Shown in pieces: positions 32,586 through 44,500 of a stretch of 64,000 bases of DNA; the stretch's first letter is position 1, and the number at the start of each line of letters is the position of its first letter. Origin of the DNA: Diplonema papillatum (Eukaryota > Euglenozoa > Diplonemea > Diplonemida > Diplonemidae); contig JAPJBO010000057.1 in NCBI GenBank assembly GCA_030068145.1, forward strand, positions 1 through 64,000, in the 5' to 3' direction. The notes beneath the pieces were generated by a model that had not been told where the DNA came from, did not search any database, and was given only the letters and a program-made list of their open reading frames with translations. A program made the position numbers and the translations under genes.

Positions 32586-35500
32586 ATGGACGTGCTTCAC
32601 AGCCCAGTTCTCGGCGGGCTGTTCTGCCGCAGCTGGATTGACCCCAAAGGGTTTCCGCACGGGAGAGACATTCCAGTGTTCAAGCAGTCACTGGACTGCG
32701 TCCTTGATGCGGTCAGCGAGTTGAGTACACAATCCAAGGTGTCCGGGTACCATGAAGTCCTCCACGCTCTCAAGGAGTGCCGCGCGTTGACAAACCTGAT
32801 CCCGCCCCCGTACAAGAGCGGCGACAAGTCGCAGCTGCTCACGCAGATGCACCAGTTCGCAAACCGCATATCCACCGCGCTGCACACCGGCGCAACGGGC
32901 TCCATTTTCATGGTGCCGTGCGGTTGGATGACGACGCCGCAGGAAGCTGGCGCATCCGGACACATCGCGCTGCTCGTGATCCACAAGAAGAGCGCGGAGG
33001 TCTGCAGCGTCTCGGTCTGCAACCTCGGCGAGGGCGTCGAGTACCACCCGGCCATGCCCTCCCACGCGCCCCCGGCAGCTTCCGAGATGCTCCGGAGGCT
33101 GCCCCTCGTTCTTCCTCACGTCCCCGTTTCCCGACTGACCCCCGGCGCCTTCTGGTACGTCCTCCTGCGGCCGCTGGTGTACCCGTGCGCCACGCACAAG
33201 GCCAGCTTTTTGTACGAGGTCCTCGTCCCCTACTTGTCCAGGGCCCCTCCGCGCAGCTTCCACGGCGACGACTCCGGGGCTTGGTTCCAACGGTTGCCGG
33301 TGGTCCCTGATAGCACTTTTTCGCACCTGTTGCTGACGGGCGTGCGGTTCGCACTCCGGTGTGCCGGCGCGTCGAAGCACGAGGCGGCGTGGCACGCGGA
33401 GGTAGCCATCCGGGGGCTGCTTTTGAAGAGGATCGGCAGTGCTCTGCCGGTGCACGGCAGCGGCGCGCTGCAAACCCGGCTGTCGACGGCGGAGGTGCTG
33501 GCGTTCAAATCCGCCCTGCGCGAGACCGCGAGCGCCGCGTACGCCCACTCCATCAACGCGTGCGACGGCAGCGAGCAGAAGGAGCTGAAGCAACTCATCG
33601 AAGCTGCTGAGCAGCGCATCGAGAAGGCCCGGCCCCCTCCCTCGACGGCGGCGGAAGTGGTCGCTGCGGGGACTCCAGGGCAGATGGACCTGTCCGTGTC
33701 CCTCGGCCTGTGGTTTGAGCAGTTCGGGAGATGCCTTCGCGAAGAGTCCGTCGACCGTCTGGCCGGAGCGCCCGTCGTTCCCCGCATCGTCCTTCCGATT
33801 CCTTTGGCCGTGCTGCCGGAAACGATAGACGACTACGCGGACATGATCTTCGTCGTGCGCCGCAGCGTAGACGCGCTTCTTCTCCTGGACAACCAGCAGC
33901 ATGAAATGTCGCACGCCGTGTCTTTGAAAGTGTCGGTCATCACACACCTGGCCTCGCGTGTGTTGCCTTTGCCGTTGCACAAGGGGCACCCGCAGAAGGA
34001 CGCGCGATGCTTCTTCGCGAGGAGCATCCGATACGAGCAACAGCAGCAGCTGCTTTCCCTGTTCGAGCAGGTCTTGAAGCACTACGTGGCTTCGACGTGC
34101 GCCATGCGCAACACGCGAGAAGTCGACGGGGCGAGGATCGTGGTTTCTTGCGCCATCCTCGCCATCATCGACGCTCTCTGCCGTGCGCCAGTCGTAGAAA
34201 AGCTGTCGCTTTTCACGCAGCACTACTCCGCTACGTGTAAGGGCCCTGTCACGGCGTACGGGATCGACATGGCCGCGTTAGTTCCGTTGACCGACGTCCT
34301 GCTTATCTGCTCTCCTGAAATCATGGCAGCCCGCACCATCGCCCTGGACTATTTTGTTCAGCAGCGGAAGGGTCTCGCGCCAGACCACGTCCTCTTCAGC
34401 TACGAAGGCACGCCGAAACTGGGCCGTGGCGACTTCATGCTGCTGAACCAGCTTTGCTGCGCGGTCGGAGACGCATATCGCGGCGACCAACCGCACGATT
34501 TCCTCAGCGTGTTCACCGGGGAGGATCCTATGATTCTCAACGCGTTTCCCGAGTTTTGCATCCTGCGAAACAGCGTCTTCTTGTTCAGGATGCTTCTCTC
34601 GTTGACGGCGGAGGCGTTGCCGGATGTGGCTCCGTGGTGCGTTACCGATGCGACTTTGGAGTTCAAAGCAGACAAGACGACCGACAAAGAAGGCAACGTC
34701 ACTGCAGGGGTGACCGTGTTCGGCTTCCACAAGTCCCTCGACGAGGCGCTGGAGTTGAACAAGAACTCTATGCTCAAAGGAGGCACGCTGCAGGTGATCA
34801 AGGAAAAGCTGGGCATCGCCAAGAAGAGGACCCTCCGCAGCGCTTCGCGGGCGGATCCCAGCATTCTGGCCGGAACCACTGTGGAGACAGAGGACGACGT
34901 GCTCTTCATCCCCTCCGAGAAGCTGCCCGACTTCAACGGAACCTTGAGGAAGCAGGACTCGGAGCTGCTGATCACGATGCTCACAGCTCCCTACCTCCGG
35001 ATCCCGTTGGTCATCGGGTTCCTCTCGGATCGGGACAATGTGCACACGCTCAACGACCCGACTGTGCAAAGCGTCCTCGACGCGTGTCTCTTCGAGCCGG
35101 GCCAGTTCCAAGTCGAACTCCAAAAGCAGCAGCCCGACTACATTCCGTCTGACACCCGCAACCACTTGGCGACTTCAGCGGGGCTGCTCAACAACGAGCT
35201 GCTCACGAGTCCCGACGTTCTGGACAAAGCGGTCAGAGCGCTCCTGGCCTACGCTCTCGAAAAGGACACAGGCCGGTACAACTCGCCGACGGCAAAACTC
35301 ATCTTCTACATCATCCGCCTTTGCGTACGACTGCAGAGTTACGTTTCGTTGTCCTGCCGCCATGCAGAAGCCCATGCAAAGGGTGCGACCAGCGGCACGT
35401 CGCCGTCGTTGAAGGTCGGTGTGCGGGGGCTTCTGGAGGATGTGCAGACGAGCGAGTACCAAAAGCTGACGAGACTGGACGCGTGGATCACCGAAATGTT

Positions 35501-38500
35501 GACGGGGCCGGTCTTCAGGACGTTGAACCGGTGGTGCCGGAAAGCGATGCGGGCCAAAGACATCGAGGCAACGTGCACCATATACACGCACCTCGCCCTG
35601 TTGTACCGTAACGTGTCTCCAAAGGACTATGCTTTCGCCTCCGTCGCGACTATTCTAGCGTCGCAGGTGTTTTTGTCCAGCTTCCAGAAAGCGAGTGACC
35701 TCGAGGCTCTCGGAATATCTGAGCTCGAACTCTTCGACTGCTTCGAGATCCACCGCAGGCCGGTCTGGAAGTGGATCCAAGAGAATGACGACGGGGCCGT
35801 CCCCGAGGCTGTCGCCCGGGTGGCGACGATGACGGGGGACATCTTCAAGGCGAACCCGGGCGTCGAAGACCAGCCCAAGCGGACTTGGGTCGCGCCGCCG
35901 AACCTGCCGGGCAGTCTGGTCCCCGACAGCAACAGCCTTTCAGAGGCTGTGCTGGCGCCGACGGCGGGGGAGAGCTACCGGCACTGGGTGCTGCGCACCG
36001 CGGAGGGCCCGAACAGCATCATGATCAACGTCAACCTCGGCGAGTTCTCGCTGAAGAAGCAGGAGCTGAAGCTGGTGCCGCAGGCCTTCCGGGATCAGAA
36101 GGCGTTCCGGGATGTGTTCTCGTCCATTGGAGACGTGCACTGCGCGGATGTCGCGGTGACGTCGCGCCGGCACTGGCTCCGGCTCCTGGGCCGCCGCCAC
36201 GACCTGATGCTCTGGGACGCAGACGACAGGGAGCTACCCGCCCCCAGCGGGCGCCTATACAACCCGAAGTCACTTGGCGTAGCTGAGAAGTGGGTGGCCG
36301 ACGTTCTCGAGCCGGTGCGCGGCGTCACGACCGTCCTGCAGGAGATGCGGCTCTACGTGCCGAACACCAACTTGGCGGACCGAGACAGCGTCGTGCTCTC
36401 CGGTGTCTACAAGCAGAAACACGGCAGAGACGCGCAGCAGCAGCTGAAGGAAGTCGTCGTGTACCAGAACCCGCCGGTCGTCCACATTTTCGACGTCGTG
36501 GAGTACGGCAGGAGGTTCTACCGCACCCAAAAGTTCTCCTCCGACGCGTACTGGACGCTGCACTGCCCGCACGTCGGCAAGGGCGACGTCGACTCTGACG
36601 TGGAACAACGCGTGTGGCAAGGGGAGACAGACTGGTCCCTGCAGTGCGGCTCCGCCGCGTACGTCGAGCAGCGCGCACCGTCCCTGGTGGTCAAGCGCAC
36701 CATCAATAAGAAGACGGGCACGCAGACCTTCGTCCCAACGACTCTCTTGCTCGGGCTGCTGCCCGACGCCATCTTTGAGCGATACCGGTTCTGGCAGAAC
36801 GAAGACGACAGCTTGTCGGGCGAGCTCATCGAAACTGACGACGACGGCGCGGAGAGGACGCGGCTGCAAATCGAGCTCGTCAAGAAGAAGGGCGACGCCT
36901 CCGCTCGGGTCGTCCGGGTGCCGCTGAAGAGCAAGAAAAGCGCGAAGCTTGCCGGGCTGTCTGGCGGCAGCGCGCCTTCGTCACCCTCGGCACACATGGA
37001 CGAGGAACACGACGTCGACGACCCAACGAAGCCGTCGTACGTGCTGGTCAACCTCCTGAACGACGCCAGCTCCGACTTGGCGAAGCTGGCGGTGCGGCTG
37101 GAAAACCTGTCGCACGTCCTGGCCTGGGCGTCGCCCGACGCACTCGTGCAGCACCTCGAGTTCCCGCGGCTGCACTTGTCGTTCACGAGGTCGAACGACC
37201 TTCTGTACTGCAACCAGCACGCCGGGCTCGTCCTTCACACGGCCGCTCTGACGACGGCGCATGCAGACCTGGTCAGCGACTTCGGTGGGGGGTCGTTGAT
37301 CCTCCGGAACCCTGCTTCCAACGACTACTTCGTCACGACGTCCGCCATCGCGGAGCCGATGAGGCCGGACACGCACGCGCCGTTGGTCACCGCGACTGGG
37401 GCGCACGTCGTCACGTGCCGGCAAGTCAAGTTCCAGGATGGAAGCACCGCGTTGGCGCCTAACTTGGAAGGCGTCGTCGTCGGACAAGGCGTCGTGGCCG
37501 GGACGTTTGCGGTGCGGTTTGACAACGGCGCTGAGTTCGACTGCCAGCCGCTGGACCTGATGCCCTCCGAGAAGAGGAAGAAACACGAAGAATCCGGGCA
37601 ACTCAACGAGGTGTGCGTGGTGTGCGGGCGCGCGGACCGAGCGGGTCTCATGCGAAAAAGCGGGTTCAAGTGCCACGAGTGCGTGGGCAGAAAGTCGGGG
37701 AAGAAGGCGAAAGACAAGGAGAAGGAGAAGGACAGGGACCGGGAGTCGAAGAACAGACCCGCTGAGTCGCCGACTGTGTCGCCGAGGATCGGGTTCGCGG
37801 ATGATCCGAGCTACGACACGGCAGTCCTCGAGCTGGAGGACGGGGAAACCGTGACCGACTCGCACCGGGAGGAACTGGTGGAGTGCATGCTCAAAGGCCT
37901 GCCGAAGGGCGCCCATTTGAACGCGCCAGTGCGGCAGGCGCACTGCGAAGTCTTCCGGGCGATCGTCTACGACCTGCCGCCGGCGATGGTCCTGCAGCGG
38001 CTGGCGTTCTTCGCGAAGGACCCGTCCGGGCTGCTGGCCCGCCTGAAGAAGAAGGCGCCCGCCCAGAAGCTGGTCGAGGCGAGCAAGCAATCCGGCGAAA
38101 AAGTCGCCAAAGCCGCGCGCGCGGAGCGCGCGAACGTCATGGCGAAGCTCGACGACGCCGGCGCAGACGCCCCGCCCGCGTTCGAGAAGAGGGAGCGGCC
38201 CGTGTCCTGGGTCCGGTCGCTGCCCTCGGACCAGCTGCTGTTCCGCCGGGGCGAGCCTGTGTGGCTCACGGTCCTGGATGGCGGGTCGCGGCACTACGTG
38301 TACCCGATGCATCTGTCAAACTCGTTTCTGTTCACCCCCACGCTGGCGAGCGCGCTGTACCTGTGCCTGTGCCAGGCGCAGGGAATGCGGCTGGGGAAGT
38401 TGAGCTCCTCGGTGGTCAACCTCTCCGACGCGTCGAACGGCGAGGAAAAGCAGCTCTGGGGCCGGCTCGGGCTCGCGCTGCAGCAGGCGGGCCACGTCGA

Positions 38501-41500
38501 CGCGATCGCCGTGCGCCTGCGGCTGTCCAAAGTTTCGGTCCCCTTCGGGGCCGCCATGCGGTGCCCGTGGAGCGCGCTCGAGGAGTTGAAGATGTACGTC
38601 GCGCGCCGCGCCGACGTGTCGGCTCCGGTGGCCCTCCCCGTCAGCGACGAGCTCTTCGTCTTCTCGCTGCTGTCGGCGAACAAAGCGAACGAGCCGCACC
38701 TCGCGAAGCCGCTGCTCCGCAACCGCAGCGCCACCATCTCGGCGGCGCTGAAGGGCCAGCACGAGGCGCCGGTCCTGTACACCGAGCCTTGGCCGGCCAA
38801 CCCGCCCGCGACGTACGACTCGATCACCGATGATTCGTGCGTCGCGTTCGTCAAAACCGACTGGCTCGACCGGGTGACGGCGGGGCTGAAATACAACAGG
38901 CCGCGCGACCGTCGTCTGGCGGGCGTAGCCGCCCTGCAGCAGCTGGACACGATGCTCGGGTATCCGAACATCGCGCCGCTGCCCCACGTCTTCGTGTACG
39001 AGCTGTTCACCGGGACGGCGCTGCTGAAGGTGTGCGAGATGGAGGACGGCGGGCATGCGGCCGCGAGCTTTTTGCTGCGGCTGCTGCCGGATGTGAACAA
39101 GACGGGCACGACGGTGTCGGTCTTGCGCGTGCTGGACCTCAACCCGAATTTTGTGTCGGCCGTGCCGTTGTACGAGGAGGGACGGAGGGAAGGGGACGGC
39201 AAAGCGAAGCAGATCGTTTCGAACTTGTTCAAGACGACGGCGGCGTCGACGAGGCTGATGCACGAAGTCACCGCGAAGCTGAAGGAGATGAAGGACTGCT
39301 TGGTGTTCGGCCTCGTCGAGTTCCCGAAGCAGTACCAGCCGCCGGAAAAAATGTCCATCCAAAGCATGAGCGACAAGCGATGGCTCGCGCTACCCCTCGT
39401 CAACGACACCCGGTGCAACAGCAGGGACCACGAACAGAACGAAGGCATGACACTTGTCCAACCGCTCCAGACCATCGCCGCTAAGACAGTGCGCGAAGTC
39501 GCGGCCGGTGGAATGCCACGCCGCCTGCCCGAGTTGTGCAAAAAGCTAAGCGTGATCCCGGGGGAAACGTGTGTAGAGCACGTCAGAACGAGGCTGGTCG
39601 ACGACTTGAAGCAGCACATGGGCATGAAAAGCGCGGGTAAAGAGCTCGCCCTGGCCCACATGGGCCCGGGGCTGAGGGCGTCCCTCCGCAACAATTTGGA
39701 GTCGACCCGGCAGGCCGACGCACACGCGATGGAGGCGGCCAGGAAGCGGGTCGTCGACAGCGTCAACCGGCAGGACGCCACGGCCTGGCTCGCCCGCTAC
39801 TCCGGGGCCGAGGTTTCGGCAGGCGTCATCGACGCGGCTAAGGCATTGTGCAGCGTGCACGGGGACCAGGTGCTGGGGAAAATCAGGCAGAAAGCAGTGG
39901 ACGAGTCCCTCTGGAACGACGTCATCCTCTGGATGCTCCATGGGTCGCGTATCAGCCAGGTTGTCCGCTGTTTGTCGGAGTTGGACACCCTCGAGTCTCA
40001 GCTGGCGAAGAACGCGGACGACGCAGTCGCCGTCAAACTGAAGGCGTCTGTCCTCTCAGCTTCGATCACCGCCCGTCGGCATTACAGCGCTCCGGGTTCG
40101 AAGGCGGATAGTCTTTCGTTCGACCCGAGGCTGCTCTGCTTCGAGTTTCTGTTCGGGATCCTTTTGCGCAAGGGCCAAGTCGGCCTGCTCGGCAAGTTCC
40201 AAGACGCCGCGATCCAGGAGCAGTCGCTGTGCCACCAAATGATCATGGGCGAAGGCAAGACGACGGTGATCGCGCCGCTGCTGACGCTGATGCTCGCCGA
40301 CGGGTCAAAGCTCGTTTCGGTGTGCATGCCGCGGTCGCTCGTCGACTTCTCGAAGGCGGTGCTCCGCGAGAAGTTCAGCTCCCCGGTGCTGCAGCGCGCC
40401 ATCCTCCACATCACGTTCAACCGATTCACGAAGGCAACCCCCGAGCTCAAGCGCAAAATAGACGCGGCAATCGCCTCGAGCGCCGTGCTGCTGATGGCCC
40501 CGTCCACGGTCAAGTCCGTCCTGCTGAAAATCATCGAGCTGACCGACGCGTTGGACGTAGACCGGCTCCAGGCCAAGGCGGAGGACGAGTCGGAGAAGAA
40601 GGTGCTGCGGAAGCTGAAAAACGTCTTCGGCAAGGCAAAGTCGAAGCTGCTGAAGAAGGACGACGTCGAAGCGATCCGGTTCGAGATCGGGATCGTCAAG
40701 TCGGTGCTCTCGCGGCTGCAGCGGGGCGTCCTGCTCATGGACGAGATCGACCTCCTGCTGCACCCGTTGAAGAGCGAGTTGAACTGGCCCCTCGGCGAGA
40801 AGAAGCCGCTCGACATGGCCAGCGGCGGCGGCGTTCGGTTCACCCTGCCTTGGCTGCTGGTCGAGCTGTTTTACGCGGACCGGCTGACGACGTTCGAGGA
40901 CGTGCACGAGGCGCACGCGGCTTTTTCGGCGCTGAAGGAGAAGATCGCGGAGGGCGTCGCGAACGACCAGCTGCAGACCACGCCGCACCTGGCCCTCGTG
41001 TCGAAGGAGTACTACTCCAACTGGCTGCTGCCGCCGGTCGCGCGGTGGACGACGGTCTGGCTCCGGCACCAGGGCAGCTGCTGCGAGCTGCCGAACGACG
41101 ACATCTTCCAGTACCTCACGTCGTCCAGCAGCTACCTCGCGCCGCCCGTCGCAGAGCGGATTCGGCACACGTGCAAGGACGCGGATATCAAGCTGCTCAA
41201 CCTCTGCAGGCTCTGGCTGCTGACCCTCCTCCCGCACGTCCTGAGCAGGGTGCACAGGGTCGCCTACGGCGTACTCCGGTCGGACGAGCTCGAAAAACTG
41301 CTCGAAGCAGACCCGACGATGCCCAGGACCCGGCGTCTGCTGGCCATCCCGTTCGTCGGGAAGGACACGCCGTCCGAGTCGTCCGAGTTCCAGGACCCTG
41401 ATGTCATCGTCGGGTTCTCGATACTCGCCTACCGACTGTCTGGGCTGCGGAGGGACAATTTCGTGGAGCTGCTCAGGGAGATGAAGGCGGAGATGAAGGA

Positions 41501-44500
41501 GGAGGCCGGCCGGCCACACCACCAAAGGAAGCACTGCCAGATGTACGTGCAGTGGGTGAAGGCCGGGGGTGGCAGGGTGCGTGGATACTCGTGGGACGGG
41601 TCGTTTCTATACGGGAAGAACGATCGGGCGGAAAAGACCGTCAGCGTCGACGGCGAGGAGTCGGCCGTGCAACGGGCCGCCGGCGACTCGAGCGATGACG
41701 ACAGGAAGGCCACGTCGCCCACCAGCGCGGACGCGGTGGCTGCCGAAAATTACGACCCGGCGGCCGACGACGAAGAGGAGCTGCGCGCCAGCATTTGGCC
41801 GCTGGAAGTCATCGACCTGTACGACGCCGACCAGGTCGACTTCCTGTACAACCTCGTGTTCAAAACCACGGCGGCCATCAAGTACTTCCTCACCGTGATC
41901 GTCTTCCCCGAAGTCCTCGACAAGTCCCCCCACACGCTCACCGCATCAGCCCAGGACCTTGCTGGGAGGCCTCTGGCGCAGACCCGCCTCGGATTCAGCG
42001 GGACCCCCAACGACCTGCTGCCCCGGTCGATGGGGAAGTGCCAGTATGCAGCAGGGGACGACGGGAAGGTCCTCGACGTCCTCACCGATCCGGACGTGCT
42101 CGCCGTGCAGACTCTGCCGCAGGACTGGTCGCCGAAGTCGCTGATCGGCCTCATCGCGGCGTCGGACTGCACCGCTCTCATTGATACGGGAGCTCTGGTG
42201 ACCGGGCTGACCAACTTGGAAGTGGCCGAAATGCTGCTGCACACGGGGCTCGCGTCCTTCAAAGGGGTGGTGTACATGACGAGGGACGGCGTGCGCATGG
42301 TCCTCATCCGCGACGGGATGGCGTCGATGACCCTGCAGCAGTGCGGGCTGGCCCCGGAGGAGCGGTTCACGTTCTACGACCACATCCACACGACGGGAAT
42401 GGACATAAAGCAGCCGCTGTCGTGCACGGCCGCGATGACGCTGTCGAAGGACATGGTCTTCAGGGACGCCGCCCAAGGCGCGTTCCGGATGCGGGGCATC
42501 GGCGTCGGGCAGAAGATCTGGCTGCTCGTCCCGCCGTCCGTCCAGTCGATCGTCGCGAAGAACGCCGAGCGGTCGAACATCGACGCCTCGTCGCCGCAGC
42601 TGAGCGTCGTCCTCTGGCTCGTGAAAAACACGATGACCGTCGAGAAGCACCAGCTGCAGCTGCTCTGCCAGCAGAGCCTGCGGACGGTCTGGCGGCACGC
42701 GGCCATGGCTCAGCTGCAAAGGTCGGAGGGCGGCTCCCTCGAGGCCGCAGACGCCTTGCGCGTGCTCCGGGATCCTGTGAACTTCGACATCCCGAACCAC
42801 ATGGTGCAGGACAGACACCAGACCCTCGAGGAGGCCATGGTGCAGGAAATGGCGCAACACCGCGCATGGTTGAACAAGGAAACCGACGGAGACGGCGAGC
42901 GAACGTGCCTGGTCGTTATTGACACACTCAAGAAGGGCACCGCCGCGCAGATGGTAGTCTCCGACGAGTTGAAGTACGAGCAGGAGCAAGTTCAGGAGCA
43001 AGAGCAAGAGCAGGAGCAAGAGCAGGAACAGGAACAGGAGCAGGAACAAGAGATCGAGATCGAGGCGGAGGAGGAAGGTTTGCCGGACAACGCGTCGGCT
43101 CAAAAGTACGAGCGGCAGGAGGAGAAGTTGATGGGCTGGCCCCTCGCCCGCCTCGGCGACCCGACGGTGAAGTTCTTCTACCCGATGCGAGACTTCTCCG
43201 TGCACAAGGGCGTGCTGAACAAGGCGTCGCCGACCATCGACGTGCCGCCGTACATGCTGGTGTCCGAGAACTACTACAAGCAGAAGTGGCGCTGGCGGTC
43301 GCTCCGGCGCCTGAAGAACGTGATCTGCGCCATGGAGTGGGTCCCCGACGCGAAGGAACTGAGCATCTACCAGCACGAAAGCAGCGCGAAGATGACGCCG
43401 GACCAGAAGCGGTCGTTGAAGAACGCGTTCGACATGATGGACTCCGACAAGTCGGGCACCGTCTCGAAGGCGGAGCTGCGGCAGCTGATGCGGTCGATGG
43501 ACTGCCACCCGACAGACGACCAGCTCGACGACTTGATGAACACCGCCGGAGGCGGCACGTTTGATTCATTCGTCGACGCCGTCGCGAAGCAGTCGTTCTT
43601 CCAGCTGCAAAAAGGACGGTACTTCGTCGTCCTCTCGCTGGCAGAAGCCGAGCACCTCCGCGCAGCTCTGCCCCGCGTCGGGGGCAGCGTCGCGCTGCTG
43701 GCGCTGACCTTGCGGGATCTGCTGGACGGGGACATGGTGTTCGACAAGTCCGAATGGCGAATCGCGCCGCCGAAAGGCAACGTGCAGCAGGTGGCGGCGG
43801 AGGCGTGCATGCGGTTCTTGAACTCGGAATCGGGTTGGCCGGGGAACACGCTTTCGTGGGCATTGCGGTGCCTGCAGGACACATCGTGCGAGCTACGAAG
43901 AGAATGGTGGACGAACGTCCGGAATTGCCGAAGAAGGCGAATGAAGCCTTGGCAGGAGATCTCCTCGGTGGCGCAGCTGTTCGTGACACCCGACGAGTAC
44001 ACGCAATTCGCCACGAAGACGATCGTGAGCAGGGCGAACGCGGTTTTGACGGCCAGAAGACTCTGGCCGGCGGACTATTTCCACGTCATCGACACCGACA
44101 AGAACGCGGTCCTCTTCAGAAACGAGCTGCGAGAAGGACTCCTCTGGCTGGGCATCGACGTGACGGGCCAGCAGGCAGACCACGTCTTCGAACTGCTGGA
44201 CGAGAACAAAGACGGCCGGATCACCCTCGACGAGTTCAAGGCGCACTTCGTCGTTTCCGACACCGATCTGCGCGGCGCCCCGTCGGGGGTCTCCCCTGCC
44301 ATGGGACCCGCCTCGCCCAGCGCTGCACCCCCGCCGGCGGTGCAGCAGGCCGAGAAGATCTACTACATCCCGTCGGCCCCCAAGGAATCGGGACGGTTCG
44401 GGATCGAGACCAAGAGGCACAAGTCGTTCAAGTGCATCTGGTCGTCGAAGGGCACGCTGTGCGAAAAGCCGTTGAGCATTTGGGCTCCGAACACAACCGG

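Noticed and set aside
32688..34223. Long minus-strand frames opposite the giant gene (also at 36981-38312 and 41946-43508)
   Set aside because: They are shadows of a GC-rich coding strand: Arg/Val/Leu/His-rich, with no domains, mirroring the sense codon pattern.
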